Origin: Clostridia bacterium | GTDB lineage: Bacteria > Bacillota > Clostridia > TANB77 > CAG-508 | Direction: 5' to 3' | Assembly: GCA_017456555.1 (NCBI GenBank) | Contig: JAFTJF010000011.1 | Span: forward strand, 99,831-163,830 | DNA length: 64,000 nucleotides | Shown here: positions 43,835 through 53,704 of the stretch, one piece after another | How positions within the stretch are numbered: position 1 is the stretch's first letter | Layout of the letters: every line of letters begins with the position of its first letter | The notes under the pieces: generated by a model | Told to the model about the DNA's origin: nothing | What the model saw: only the letters and a program-made list of their open reading frames with translations | Databases searched by the model: none | Made by a program: the position numbers and the translations under genes

Positions 43835-44180
43835 TTTGCCTCCAAGCTAAAACTTAATAAAATTTTACAAATTAAAACTTTATTAAATTTTATTATTAGT
43901 TATTATAATTTTATTAATTTCTTGATTATAATATAAAATAATCGTTTTTTCTAGATTTCTACAAATATTTAATTAGAATTATAAATAAAATTTAGAATAA
44001 GTAAAAAATATAAATAAATTTGATAAAAAATCTAAATAGCATTTAATTTAGAAAATATTAAAATCAAATATATAAAGAATTAGAATACAATGTTGAAACT
44101 ATATAGACTAGAATGCTTGAAATATTAAGAGTTTTGTACTATAATATTAATGTTAAAAATAAATTGTTAAGTGAGGAAAA
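43835..44180. other. AT-rich divergent intergenic region
   Basis: Between the HD gene (minus) and tsaE (plus). No reading frame. Only the tsaE promoter is clear; the rest is A/T runs with repeated TTTATTA/AATAAA words and no long inverted repeat. Confidence 0.6.
44117..44145 (+). promoter_or_regulatory. promoter of tsaE
   Basis: TTGAAA (44117-44122), 17-bp spacer, TATAAT (44140-44145). Confidence 0.8.
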
Positions 44181-44621
44181 ATGAAAATAATATCAAATTC
44201 AGAAAATGAAACAATTGAATTAGGTAAAAAAATAGCAGCACAATTGAGAAAAGGATTAGTTATAGTTTTAACTGGAGATTTGGGTTCTGGAAAAACAAAA
44301 TTAACTGAAGGAATTTTGAAATACTTTAATCTAGAAGATGAAATTTCAAGTCCAACTTTTACAATTGTTAATGAATATTATGCAAATGATTTAAATATTT
44401 ATCATTTTGATGTATATAGATTGGCAGATATAGATGAATTTTATGCAATTGGTGGAGAAGAATATTTTGAAAAAGGTGCTTGCATAATTGAATGGGGAGA
44501 ACTAATTGAAGAGGCTCTTCCAAAAGATTACGTAAAAATTAATTTTTCAAGAGATAATGAAAATGTTAATTTAAGAAATATTGATATAAATGTTGTTGGA
44601 AATATTAGTTTTGATTTATAA
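44181..44621 (+). CDS. tsaE: tRNA threonylcarbamoyladenosine biosynthesis ATPase TsaE
   Basis: ATPase that works with TsaB and TsaD to make t6A37 on ANN-decoding tRNAs. P-loop GDLGSGKT at 32-39, then SSPTFTIVNEYY, YHFDVYRL and EWGELIEEALP. 146 residues. Normally followed by tsaB and rimI; here an opposite-strand GC-richer gene separates them. Confidence 0.95.
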   Translation: MKIISNSENETIELGKKIAAQLRKGLVIVLTGDLGSGKTKLTEGILKYFNLEDEISSPTFTIVNEYYANDLNIYHFDVYRLADIDEFYAIGGEEYFEKGACIIEWGELIEEALPKDYVKINFSRDNENVNLRNIDINVVGNISFDL

Positions 44622-44638
44622 AATATAAAAATATATAA

Positions 44639-44675
44639 ACCGAAAAGAGAGAGCATGTTGCTCTCTCTTTTCGGT
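44639..44675. terminator. strong bidirectional terminator after tsaE
   Basis: ACCGAAAAGAGAGAGC (44639-44654) pairs perfectly over 16 bp with 44660-44675. It can also end the convergent gene at 44703. Confidence 0.88.
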
Positions 44676-44702
44676 ATCTCATCATAACTACATCAGAAAA
44701 TC

Positions 44703-45263
44703 TTACTTTTCAGAATAAACGACAGTAAGATCAAACTGAGCAGATGATTTGATAAAGAACGCGAATTTCTCGTTTTCATCATAGTAGTAGCCGTGGTAGA
44801 TAGACTTGTGGTCTTCTGCCAAATTGAAATGGGCGCGGATGATGGTGAATTCGTACACATTGTCTGTGTGGAGATTCAGGAAAGAATGACCAAAACTGTC
44901 TTCACCAATCAACCTTTGATGTCCAGAAAGAAAGTTTTGAACTTCTTCCGCAGAAGTCATATTCTTAAAGGTACAGGTGATGATAGGCGGAACCGGGAGT
45001 GCAAATGCTTCGCCGATGTGCAGTTTGGTATAGATTTCCATAAATTTCTGAATATCGATTCCAGAAAATTTCATCTTGAGCATTTCGTTCATAACTTCGG
45101 CAGTGGCGCGAACAGAGATGTCTTTCTGAGAGTTTTCGAGTTCCAGAAGCTCGGAAGGATTATCATAGACAGGAAGACTGTTTCTGATTGCATTTTCCTT
45201 GGCTTCATTTGGATTGGATCGAATCCCATTCAGGATTACGAAACTTTGGCTATTTTCATTCAA
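44703..45263 (-). CDS. GC-richer protein of unknown function (186 aa) inside the tsaE-tsaB-rimI cluster
   Basis: A soluble protein with no recognised domain; RATAEVMNEMLKMKFSGIDIQKFM (about 51-74) is helical and the C-terminal part beta-rich (VYEFTIIRAHFNLAEDHKSI). Composition is strikingly different from the host: 27 G+C in the 60 bases 45061-45120. AAGGAGGGA before the ATG and a TATAAA-type minus-strand promoter are present. It interrupts a normally contiguous t6A operon, which points to insertion of a single gene with its own signals. Confidence 0.65.
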   Translation of the reverse strand: MNENSQSFVILNGIRSNPNEAKENAIRNSLPVYDNPSELLELENSQKDISVRATAEVMNEMLKMKFSGIDIQKFMEIYTKLHIGEAFALPVPPIITCTFKNMTSAEEVQNFLSGHQRLIGEDSFGHSFLNLHTDNVYEFTIIRAHFNLAEDHKSIYHGYYYDENEKFAFFIKSSAQFDLTVVYSEK

Positions 45264-45425
45264 AATTAGTTCCCTCCTTGAAGATATTTATAGTATAGTG
45301 AATGAAAGGTGTACAAAATTGTACTTGCATCACTATTAATATTAACATAAAATGGTAAAAGCGTCAAATTATGGTTTACAAATCAATAAAAATGATATAA
45401 AATATTTAAGCATGGAGGAAAAAAT

Positions 45426-46091
45426 ATGAAAATTTTAGCAATAGATACATCAAGCCCAATTTGCTCAGTTGCAATTTTGGAAGATGATAAATTAATAGAT
45501 AAAAATGAATTAAATGATGGAAGAACACATTCAGAAAATTTAATGCCACTTTTAGATGAGTTGTTGAAAAGGAATAATCTAGAACCAAAAGCTATTGAAT
45601 TAATTGCTTGTTGTGTTGGACCAGGTTCTTTTACTGGAATTAGAATTGGTGTTGCATCAATAAAACCAATTGCTGAAGTTTTAAATATAAAAGTTGCTTC
45701 AGTAATGTCTCTTGAAACTTTAGCTAGAAGTGTAGAAGGGAAAAATACAATAGTTTCATTAATAGATGCTAGAAACAATCAAGTATATTGTGGAATTTTT
45801 GATGAACAATATAATAAAAAAGAAGAATATTTAGCTGATGATATAAATGAAATTATTGAAGTTTTGAAAAAATATGAAAATATTTGCTTTGTTGGAAATG
45901 GTGCAGAATTACATAAAGAATTATTAACAAACAGTTTAAAAAATGTCGAATTTTCTAAAGAAAATAATCAATCAGCAGAAAACGTTGGAAAAATAGGATA
46001 TAAAAAATATTTAGAAAATGATTTATGTACTGCAGATACAATCATGCCAGTTTACTTAAGAAAATCACAAGCAGAAAGATTAAAAAAATAG
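45426..46091 (+). CDS. tsaB: tRNA threonylcarbamoyladenosine biosynthesis protein TsaB
   Basis: Inactive ASKHA-fold partner of TsaD in t6A synthesis. MKILAIDTSSPICSVAIL, GRTHSENLMPLLDELL and CVGPGSFTGIRIGV are diagnostic. 221 residues. GGAGGAAAA precedes the ATG; rimI starts 11 bp after its stop. Confidence 0.95.
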   Translation: MKILAIDTSSPICSVAILEDDKLIDKNELNDGRTHSENLMPLLDELLKRNNLEPKAIELIACCVGPGSFTGIRIGVASIKPIAEVLNIKVASVMSLETLARSVEGKNTIVSLIDARNNQVYCGIFDEQYNKKEEYLADDINEIIEVLKKYENICFVGNGAELHKELLTNSLKNVEFSKENNQSAENVGKIGYKKYLENDLCTADTIMPVYLRKSQAERLKK

Positions 46092-46102
46092 GAGATTATA
46101 TT

Positions 46103-46549
46103 ATGATAAAAATTGAAGAAATGACTCTTCAAGATTTTGAGAAAATAAAAGATATACTTCAACATGAATTTGATGAATTTTGGAAACCAAGTATTTTAAA
46201 AAGCGAATTAGAAAATGAACTTTCAAAATATATTGTTGCCAAAAGAAATGAAGAAATTGTTGGGTTTGCTGGAATAATAATATTACCAGATGATGTAGAA
46301 ATAACAAATATTGTAACTAAAAAGTCAGAAAGAAAAAAAGGTATAGGAAAATTACTTTTAGATAAACTAATAGAAATGGCAAAACAAACTGAGAAAGAAT
46401 GTATTAGTTTAGAAGTAAATGAAAAAAATATACCAGCAATAAATCTATACAAAACTTCAGGTTTTGAAGAAGTTGGAATAAGAAAAAAATATTATAATGG
46501 AATCGATAATGCAATTATTATGACTAAAAATTTTAACATACATTTTTAA
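46103..46549 (+). CDS. rimI: ribosomal-protein-alanine N-acetyltransferase RimI
   Basis: GNAT enzyme acetylating the N-terminus of S18. The acetyl-CoA motif SERKKGIGKLLLDKLI and the following CISLEVNEKNIPAINLYKTSGFEEVGIRKKYY are typical. The ATG at 46103 follows TAGGAGATT; upstream extension into tsaB has no ribosome binding site. 148 residues, normal position after tsaB. Confidence 0.93.
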   Translation: MIKIEEMTLQDFEKIKDILQHEFDEFWKPSILKSELENELSKYIVAKRNEEIVGFAGIIILPDDVEITNIVTKKSERKKGIGKLLLDKLIEMAKQTEKECISLEVNEKNIPAINLYKTSGFEEVGIRKKYYNGIDNAIIMTKNFNIHF

Positions 46550-46645
46550 ACAAATTAATGCAAATTTTTTATAAATAATAATTGCATTATTTATTTGTTT
46601 GAGATAAAATCACTATATAAGTTTTTAATCGGAGGAAATGTACTA

Positions 46646-49048
46646 ATGAGAAAAAGAAATGAACTATCAGTAAAGGATTTAAAAGACGTTTGCAATCCTA
46701 ATTTGTTCAAATTTGAAACAACAAAAGAATTAGTAGATACAAGTGATTTAATATATGGACAAGAAAGAGGAATGAAAGCTCTTGAATTTGGAACTGATAT
46801 TGAAATAAAAGGCTATAACATGTACCTTGAGGGACCTTCTGGTGTTGGAAAAACAATGTATACAAGAAAGTTCTTAGAGAAAAAAGCTGAAAAAGAAAAA
46901 GTTCCTAATGATTGGGTGTATATATATAATTTTGAAAATCCAAATGCACCTGTTGCAGTATCATTTCCAGCAGGACAAGGTAAAGTCTTCAAAAATACAA
47001 TGGAAGACTTTGTTAAAGATGTCAGAAGAGATTTAAAGAAAACTTTCAATAATGATGACTTTGAAAAAGAAAAACAAATTATAAAACAAGAATTTGAAGA
47101 AAAAAGAGAAGCTCTTTTAGCTAAATTAAATCAAAAAACAATGATTCAAGGTTTTCAAGTAAGATCAACTGATAATGGTGTTTATATGATGCCAGTATTA
47201 GATGGAAAAACACTTGCAGAAGAAGAGTTTGAAGAATTAGATGAAAGTGTAAAAAGAGAATTTGAAGAACGTTCAACATTAGTTCAAGAACAAATATTTC
47301 AAGCACTTGCTGAAATAAAAGCAATAGAAAGAGAATCTGAAAAGAAAATTGATGAATGGCAATCAAATGTGGCTTTAATGACAATTAATGTACATGTTAA
47401 TTCAATAAAAGCAAATTATAAAAGAAATAAGAAAATTGGTACTTATTTAGATAGTATCAAAAAAGATATATTAAAAAATATTAATTGTTTTTTAGCGCCA
47501 GAACAAGATTCTAAATCACAAAATCAACCACCACAAATGCAACAGATGTCAAGAGTGGAAAGAGAACCTTGGCTTAACTATAGAGTAAACCTATTTGTTG
47601 ATAACAGTAAACGCGAAGGTGCACCAGTAATAATGGATACAAACTATTCATATTACAATATATTTGGTGGATTAGAATACGAAAACCAATATGGTGCTTT
47701 AAAAACTGATTATATGATGATAAAACCAGGTTTATTACACCAAGCAAATGGTGGATATATAATATTCCAAGCTAAAGATATACTAAATAATGGAGCATGC
47801 TATGATGCACTAAAAAAAGCTTTAAAAATAAAAGAGTTATCTATAGAAAATGCAATGGAACAAAGAAATGGAATGTTATTAGTTTCTTTAAAACCAGAAC
47901 CAATTCCATTAAAAATAAAAGTTTTATTAATTGGAAGTTCAAATATTTATCATACACTTTTATCAATGGATGATGATTTTAGAAAACTATTCAAAATAAA
48001 AGTTGAATTTGAAGAAGACGCTCCAAAAACAACAGAAAATATTGAAAGATTAAGCAAATTTGTGAGAAGCTTCTGTGCTCAAGAAGGTTTGCTAGATTTA
48101 GATAAAGAAGCTATGGCTAGAATAGTTGAAACAACATCAAAACTAGCAGGTGACAAAGAGAAATTATCAACACAATTTAGTGAAATTGGACAAATAATTG
48201 GTGAAGCTTCTGTATGGGCAAGAAAAGATAAACAAAAAGTAATTTCTAAAGAATATATTCAAAAGGCTTTAGATGAGCGTATTGATAGAATAAAAAAATA
48301 TGACACAAGATATCTTCAAATGATTAAAGAAGAAGCAATCTTAATAGATACAGAAGGTTTTTCAGTTGGTCAAGTAAATGGTTTAACAGTTATGACTATA
48401 GGTGATTATTCTTTTGGAAAACCAGCAAGAATAACTGCAAGCACATATATGGGAAGAGAAGGAATTGTTAATATAGAAAGAGAAATTGAAATGTCTGGAC
48501 CATCTCATTCTAAAGGTGTTTTAATTTTAACAGGATTCTTAGGAGAGCAATTTGCTCAAGATATGCCACTTTCATTAACAGCCAACTTGTGTTTTGAACA
48601 ATTATATGGTGGAGTTGATGGAGATAGTGCTTCAAGCACTGAAGCCTATGCAATACTTTCAAGTTTGTCAGGAATACCAATAAACCAATCAATTGCAGTA
48701 ACAGGCTCAGTAAACCAAAAAGGATTTATCCAACCAATTGGTGGTGTTAATGAAAAAATCGAAGGATTTTATCAAACATGTAAATTGAGAGGATTTAATG
48801 GAGAACAAGGTGTAATTATTCCAAAACAAAATGTTAGAAATTTACATTTAAGTGATGAAATATTAGAGTCTGTAAAAAAAGGAAAATTTCATGTGTATGC
48901 AGTTTCTACAATAGATGAAGGAATTGAAATTCTAACAGGAGTTCCAGCTGGAAAGAAAGATAAAAATGGAAAATTCCCACTTGGAACAATTAATTATTTA
49001 GCACAAGAAAAATTAAAGAAATTTTCAATGAGTGGTGCAAATAAATAA
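46646..49048 (+). CDS. Lon-like (LonB/C-type) ATP-dependent protease
   Basis: 800 residues. Walker A GPSGVGKT at 63-70, an inserted coiled coil (about 140-260), Walker B and sensor regions (GGYIIFQAKDIL, LLIGSSNIYHTL), and a C-terminal Lon peptidase domain with Ser661 (GDSASS) and Lys704 (NEKIEG). Their 43-residue spacing is that of the Lon Ser-Lys dyad. It lacks the Lon N-terminal substrate domain and so belongs to the Lon-related AAA_32 group. ATG at 46646 follows GGAGGAAATG; an upstream TTG at 46595 has no such site. Confidence 0.92.
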   Translation: MRKRNELSVKDLKDVCNPNLFKFETTKELVDTSDLIYGQERGMKALEFGTDIEIKGYNMYLEGPSGVGKTMYTRKFLEKKAEKEKVPNDWVYIYNFENPNAPVAVSFPAGQGKVFKNTMEDFVKDVRRDLKKTFNNDDFEKEKQIIKQEFEEKREALLAKLNQKTMIQGFQVRSTDNGVYMMPVLDGKTLAEEEFEELDESVKREFEERSTLVQEQIFQALAEIKAIERESEKKIDEWQSNVALMTINVHVNSIKANYKRNKKIGTYLDSIKKDILKNINCFLAPEQDSKSQNQPPQMQQMSRVEREPWLNYRVNLFVDNSKREGAPVIMDTNYSYYNIFGGLEYENQYGALKTDYMMIKPGLLHQANGGYIIFQAKDILNNGACYDALKKALKIKELSIENAMEQRNGMLLVSLKPEPIPLKIKVLLIGSSNIYHTLLSMDDDFRKLFKIKVEFEEDAPKTTENIERLSKFVRSFCAQEGLLDLDKEAMARIVETTSKLAGDKEKLSTQFSEIGQIIGEASVWARKDKQKVISKEYIQKALDERIDRIKKYDTRYLQMIKEEAILIDTEGFSVGQVNGLTVMTIGDYSFGKPARITASTYMGREGIVNIEREIEMSGPSHSKGVLILTGFLGEQFAQDMPLSLTANLCFEQLYGGVDGDSASSTEAYAILSSLSGIPINQSIAVTGSVNQKGFIQPIGGVNEKIEGFYQTCKLRGFNGEQGVIIPKQNVRNLHLSDEILESVKKGKFHVYAVSTIDEGIEILTGVPAGKKDKNGKFPLGTINYLAQEKLKKFSMSGANK

Positions 49049-49072
49049 TAAAATTTGAAAATCATAATTTTG

Positions 49073-49117
49073 TAAAAAAGGACAAATTAGAAGTTTTTTC
49101 TAGTTTGTTCTTTTTTT
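49073..49117 (+). terminator. terminator after the Lon-like protease gene
   Basis: A roughly 19-bp stem with two G-T pairs (AAAAAAGGACAAATTAGAA arm from 49074) ending in T7. Confidence 0.8.
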
Positions 49118-49247
49118 ATGAAAATACTTTGAATTTATAAATTATAATTTTGGAATACTTGTAATATACTGAATTCTTTAAAGGTTTAGAAAAATTAAAT
49201 TTGGGTATAATACTGAAGTGTAGAACGAAATTTGAAAGGAGATTTTT

Positions 49248-50315
49248 ATGGAAAAAGTTAAAGCGGTTCAATATGGTGTTGGGAAAATGTCTGTTTTTAC
49301 AATGCGTTACATGCTAGAGAAAGGTGTGGAAATAGTTGGCGCAATAGATGTTGATCCAGCGGTAATTGGAAAAGATATAGGAGAAATATTAGGAAGAGAA
49401 AATCTGGGAGTAGTAGTTTCTGATGGAAAAGATGCACGTGAAGTTCTTGAAGTTACAAAACCAGATATTTGTGTTGTTACAACGAGAAGTTTATTTACAG
49501 AGGTTGAATATCCGTTAATGTTGTGTGCGGAACTTGGAATTAATGCGATTACAACTTGTGAAGAAGCATTTTTTCCAATGAATTCAAATCCAAATTTAAC
49601 TAAAAAAATTGATGAATTAGCAAAGAAAAATAATTGTACAATAACAGGAAGTGGTTATCAAGATATTTATTGGGGACAACTGATAAGTTCAATAGCTGGT
49701 TCGACTCATAAAATAACAAAAATAAAAGGAAGTTCAAGCTATAATGTTGAAGATTATGGAATTGCTTTGGCAGAAGCTCATGGAGCAGGACTTACTTTAT
49801 CTGAGTTTGATGAACAAATTGCTTCAATAGATAGAATACCAGATGCGGAAAGACAAGCTGTTATTGAAAAAGGTGAGTATGCGCCATCATATATGTGGAA
49901 TGTTAATGGTTGGCTTTGTGCCAAATTAGGATTAACAGTAAAAAGACAATCTCAAAAATGTGTTCCTCAAACTTATAGTGATGATATATATTCTTCAACT
50001 TTAAATATGACAATAAAATCTGGAGATGCAACTGGAATGAGTGCGATTGTTACAACAGAAACAGAAGAAGGAATTACAATTGAGTCAGAATGTATAGGTA
50101 AAGTATATGGACCTGATGAATATGATAAAAATGTATGGACAGTTGAAGGAGAACCAACAACCACAATAACAGTTGAAAAACCAAATACTGTTGAACTTAC
50201 TTGTGCAAGTATTGTTAATAGAATACCTGATGTTATAAATTCAAAACCAGGTTATGTTCCAACAGAAGAATTTGGAGAATTAAATTTTAAAAAACAAATT
50301 GTAAAAAATAAATAA
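49248..50315 (+). CDS. DapB-fold dehydrogenase, 2,4-diaminopentanoate dehydrogenase-like
   Basis: 355 residues with an N-terminal Rossmann motif (AVQYGVGKMSVFTMRYML) and a dihydrodipicolinate-reductase-like fold. TTCEEAFFP, GSGYQDIYWGQL and AEAHGAGL resemble the Ord enzymes of anaerobic ornithine breakdown. No other ornithine-pathway genes flank it, so the substrate is open. AAAGGAGATTTTT precedes the ATG. Confidence 0.72.
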   Translation: MEKVKAVQYGVGKMSVFTMRYMLEKGVEIVGAIDVDPAVIGKDIGEILGRENLGVVVSDGKDAREVLEVTKPDICVVTTRSLFTEVEYPLMLCAELGINAITTCEEAFFPMNSNPNLTKKIDELAKKNNCTITGSGYQDIYWGQLISSIAGSTHKITKIKGSSSYNVEDYGIALAEAHGAGLTLSEFDEQIASIDRIPDAERQAVIEKGEYAPSYMWNVNGWLCAKLGLTVKRQSQKCVPQTYSDDIYSSTLNMTIKSGDATGMSAIVTTETEEGITIESECIGKVYGPDEYDKNVWTVEGEPTTTITVEKPNTVELTCASIVNRIPDVINSKPGYVPTEEFGELNFKKQIVKNK

Positions 50316-50363
50316 CAATTATAAAATAAAACAATATTATAAAATATTAATTAGAATTATAGA

Positions 50364-50404
50364 AAAACGCATATGGGCTTCAGTTGAAGCACCGTATGCG
50401 TTTT
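50364..50404. terminator. two-step hairpin terminator shared by convergent genes
   Basis: Outer arms AAAACGCATATGG (50364-50376) and CCGTATGCGTTTT (50392-50404), inner arms GCTTCA and TGAAGC; only one base is unpaired between them, so nearly all 41 bases are in stem. Confidence 0.85.
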
Positions 50405-50413
50405 AGTTTAGGT

Positions 50414-51478
50414 TTAATTTGCGTCAAATAAAAAGTTGGTGTTATTTCGGATTCGTTCAGGAAGCTGGTCTCTGTTTTTCCAAATAACGGTAATAATGTC
50501 ATCAATAGTTTGATACATTTTATCCTCAAATGGGTGAGTACGCCAGTTCCAAGCATCACCAGGAATTTCATATTCTTCGGCAATAAGTTGTCTTACATAC
50601 TGTCTAGGAATATAAACTTCCGGATTGTTGTTGATAATCCATTTCTCGTTGTCAGGATTCTTGATTAAAAGATAAGAATGATCCTTGTATTTTGGTAAGT
50701 CAAACAAGTTAATCTCATCAAAATCGAATCCGGAAATTTCTTTAATGTCGTTTGATGTTAATGCAGACGGTGCAACGTGAACATGCGAGTGAACAAGAGA
50801 GTCTTTTGCTTTTCCTTTTCCACTTGAGCCACTACCATTTTCCCAGACAAGAATTTTGTAACCAGGATAAGCAAGTTTGAGAATGTATTCAACGTCTTCT
50901 AAGACGTTTTTAAATTCCTCAAGATGTTCTGGTGAAAGTTCTCCATTGGACATGATATGCTGGTCTGGAATGATAAGCAAATAGCCAGTAATAAACTGAC
51001 CAAGGGTTGGAATAACAAAAAAGTTGCTACTGCGGTAGACTGTGCGTTTATTTTTCTGGATGTTTCCATCAAGATACTGACAGTAGGCACAATCTTTTTT
51101 TGTTGGTCCATCGAACAAGCCTGAGGTATTAGACTTATGATCTCCGATATCGAGATTAAGATCGTTTGCAATTTTTTCGAACTGATTTGCAATACTTTCA
51201 GAATATCTAAGGTAAATTGTCTGCCGTAAGCTACAAACATGAGAACGAGCTGTTGGAACAACGTTGACGATGACTGCGTTTTTAGGGATTTTGCCAACGA
51301 AATCATCTCTGGAGCAGACGACACTTTTGTTGTTCTTGAAGGCTTTTTCAACATCAAGAGGAAGACAAGGAGTCCAGTAAGGGACTGTAATCAATCCTTT
51401 GAACTTGATAGCTTCAAGAGCTTTAGGTGTATCTGCGGGTGAGCCGACTAACAGAAATAAGTTCCGAGTCTTTTTCAT
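50414..51478 (-). CDS. GC-richer HIT-superfamily protein with N-terminal extension
   Basis: 354 residues. The central part (about 125-245) is a HIT/GalT-like fold: zinc-type CAYC (Cys130, Cys133), the strand FFVIPTLGQFITGYLLIIP, and the nucleotide-binding histidine triad HSHVHVAP (230-237). HIT proteins are nucleotide hydrolases or transferases. The N-terminal 110 residues (LFLLVGSPADTPKALEAIKF) form a separate domain I do not recognise, and the C-terminal 100 residues include a segment similar in look to kinase/phosphatase caps. GC-richer than neighbours, with its own promoter (TTGCTT, 16 bp, TATTAT on the minus strand) and AAAGGAAGGT site. Confidence 0.78.
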   Translation of the reverse strand: MKKTRNLFLLVGSPADTPKALEAIKFKGLITVPYWTPCLPLDVEKAFKNNKSVVCSRDDFVGKIPKNAVIVNVVPTARSHVCSLRQTIYLRYSESIANQFEKIANDLNLDIGDHKSNTSGLFDGPTKKDCAYCQYLDGNIQKNKRTVYRSSNFFVIPTLGQFITGYLLIIPDQHIMSNGELSPEHLEEFKNVLEDVEYILKLAYPGYKILVWENGSGSSGKGKAKDSLVHSHVHVAPSALTSNDIKEISGFDFDEINLFDLPKYKDHSYLLIKNPDNEKWIINNNPEVYIPRQYVRQLIAEEYEIPGDAWNWRTHPFEDKMYQTIDDIITVIWKNRDQLPERIRNNTNFLFDAN

Positions 51479-51714
51479 AGAGCGCTACCTTCCTTTCTAA
51501 TTTTTTAGCAAACTCATAATATCATTTATTAGAAAAAAAGCAAGCTAAAAAATACATTTTTTGACAAAAAATATCAAATAACTTTTGATGAAAATTAATA
51601 TGTAAACTGAACTTATAAAATATAATAATTAAATAGAAAATTTGTTGAAGATTATATTAAATTATGATATAAAAATTATTGAAAATACATTTCAATAATG
51701 AAAGGATTATAAAA

Positions 51715-53133
51715 ATGAAAATTGAATTAATCGGTGGATGTACAAAGGAAGAATTAGAAACAAGAATTCAAAATGTTGCAGCAGCAGGAAAATTATCAAG
51801 ATTTCCAGGAAACGTTTCAGAAGTTTTAGAAAGCTGTAATGATTATGAAAGTAATTTAAAATTAATTAAAAGAATTATAAAAATGGGGCATAAATCAATT
51901 ATTGAACATGACTATTTATTATTTGCATTAAATGATGTTACACCAATAGTTGAACAGACAATTATAGGATATAGATTAACTTCTTTTACAATAAAATCAA
52001 GAAGAGAAGTAGATTTTAGAACAGTAGGTTTCTATACACCTGAATTTAGAAATAAAGATGGTGAAATTCATGAGAAAAATGATGAATTAAAAGAAGAATA
52101 CAATAAACATATGAAATATTTATTTAATACATATGGAGAAATTGTTGATAGTGGAGTAAAAGTAGAAGATGCAAGATTTATTTTACCATACTCATATCAT
52201 AGCAATATCATTATGGGGCTAGATGGTAGAGAACTTGAAAAAATGATTGTTGCTTTAAGAAATGGACATTTAAGCAATATTCCAGACTTAAAAGAATTAG
52301 GAGATGCTTTATTTGAGCTTACTAAAGATCATATTCCTTATTTAAGAGCAAGTTTAAAAGCTCAAGAAGATAATTTAAAAACAGGATTTGAATATTTAGA
52401 AAGTTTAGAAGAAAGACCAGAAATAAAAATTGCTGATAAAGCAACTATGATAAGCTATACACCAGATGCAGATGATGTTGTTCTAGAAAGCTCAATAATG
52501 TATCATTATCAATGTTCAAAAGAGCAAGCTAAAGAAATTTTAGCAAATATGGTAAAAAAAGATAAAGATGCAAAAGAAAAAATGATGTATGAAATTATGC
52601 ATAAAGATGAAAAAAGAGAACTTGAACAAGCAAGCTTTACCTTCCAAATTCCAATTTCATTATCAATATTAACTCATCTTACTCGTCATAGAATGCATTC
52701 ATTATTAATTCCAGAATTCACACCAATGTGGAATATGAATAATTATGTAATTCCTGAAAGTGTAAAAGCAAATGCAAATGATATTTATATAGAAGCAACA
52801 AAGAAAAATATTGAGATGGTAGAAAAATTTAAAGCAACAGGAGTTAACGAAGGAGACTTAGTATATTTCTATTTAGGAAATCAACTGTTAAATGTTGTAA
52901 CAACAATGAATGCAAGAAATACACAATGGGTTTGCAGATTACGTTGCTGTAATAAAGCTCAATGGCAAATTAGATTTATTGCAAAAGATATTGCAAAACA
53001 AGTTGCAGAAGTTGCTCCATTAATTGGAAAAGGATTAGGACCAACATGTATGACAGATAGATATTGTGGTGAAGGAAGAGAATGCTGCGGATTAATTGAT
53101 GCTTTATTAGCAGCTGATGAAAAAAATAAATAA
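51715..53133 (+). CDS. thyX: FAD-dependent thymidylate synthase, double-length form
   Basis: Makes dTMP with FAD and methylene-tetrahydrofolate. At 472 residues it is about twice normal length, with two ThyX-like halves: KSIIEHDYLLFALNDVTPIVEQ and RLTSFTIKSRREVDF in the first, HLTRHRMHSLLIPEFTP and NAQWVCRLRCCNKAQWQIR-like segments in the second. The classical RHRX7S is not perfectly kept in either. The C-terminus has a Cys-rich CMTDRYCGEGRECCG motif that may bind metal. ATG at 51715 follows GAAAGGATT; an in-frame TTG upstream has no site. Confidence 0.8.
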   Translation: MKIELIGGCTKEELETRIQNVAAAGKLSRFPGNVSEVLESCNDYESNLKLIKRIIKMGHKSIIEHDYLLFALNDVTPIVEQTIIGYRLTSFTIKSRREVDFRTVGFYTPEFRNKDGEIHEKNDELKEEYNKHMKYLFNTYGEIVDSGVKVEDARFILPYSYHSNIIMGLDGRELEKMIVALRNGHLSNIPDLKELGDALFELTKDHIPYLRASLKAQEDNLKTGFEYLESLEERPEIKIADKATMISYTPDADDVVLESSIMYHYQCSKEQAKEILANMVKKDKDAKEKMMYEIMHKDEKRELEQASFTFQIPISLSILTHLTRHRMHSLLIPEFTPMWNMNNYVIPESVKANANDIYIEATKKNIEMVEKFKATGVNEGDLVYFYLGNQLLNVVTTMNARNTQWVCRLRCCNKAQWQIRFIAKDIAKQVAEVAPLIGKGLGPTCMTDRYCGEGRECCGLIDALLAADEKNK

Positions 53134-53159
53134 TCATTTAATAAAATAGGAGATTATTG

Positions 53160-53624
53160 ATGAGTGATATAATAAATAATAAATGTACAGGTTGTAGTGT
53201 TATAAATGGAGATTTAGTACCTGTTGGTGGTTGGATATATGAAACTGAAAATTTTGTACTTGCTCAAGATGCAGAAGTTATGATTGAAGGATTTTTAATT
53301 ATTCAATCTAAAAAACACGTTAATTCTCTTTTAGGATTTTCAGAAGAAGAAAATTTAGAACTTGCAAATTTATTATATAAAACTAGAAAAGCTTTAAATG
53401 AACTAAATATTTGTGAGGAAGTAACTATTGTTCAAGAAGAACGTTCAAAACATTTTCATATTTGGTTATTTCCTTACTATGACTGGATGAAAGAAAAATT
53501 CGGAAAAGGTGTAAAATATTTAAGAGATATAAATCAATTTGTAATGGAAAACGAAACTGAAGAAAATAGACAAAAAGTTTTAGATACTTGTGATAAATTG
53601 AAAAGATATTTTGCTGATAAATAG
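53160..53624 (+). CDS. HIT-like protein
   Basis: 154 residues. A CxxC (Cys9, Cys12) at the N-terminus, the strand FVLAQDAEVMIEGFLIIQSKKH, and HFHIWLFP (98-105) in place of the canonical HxHxH triad, so the third histidine is replaced by Trp. This resembles the Hit-like clan with nucleotide-phosphate binding but possibly changed activity. ATG at 53160 follows TAGGAGATT. Cotranscribed with thyX, 26 bp after it. Confidence 0.75.
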   Translation: MSDIINNKCTGCSVINGDLVPVGGWIYETENFVLAQDAEVMIEGFLIIQSKKHVNSLLGFSEEENLELANLLYKTRKALNELNICEEVTIVQEERSKHFHIWLFPYYDWMKEKFGKGVKYLRDINQFVMENETEENRQKVLDTCDKLKRYFADK

Positions 53625-53704
53625 CGGTTTTTAAGGTTTTGGTTATAAATTGTGGAAAACATATAATAAAAATAAGGTAGTTTGTGGAAAACTACCTTAT
53701 TTTT

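Noticed and set aside
44793..45269. Plus-strand gene opposite 44703-45263
   Set aside because: Shadow frame; the minus-strand gene has AAGGAGGG and a terminator at its end.
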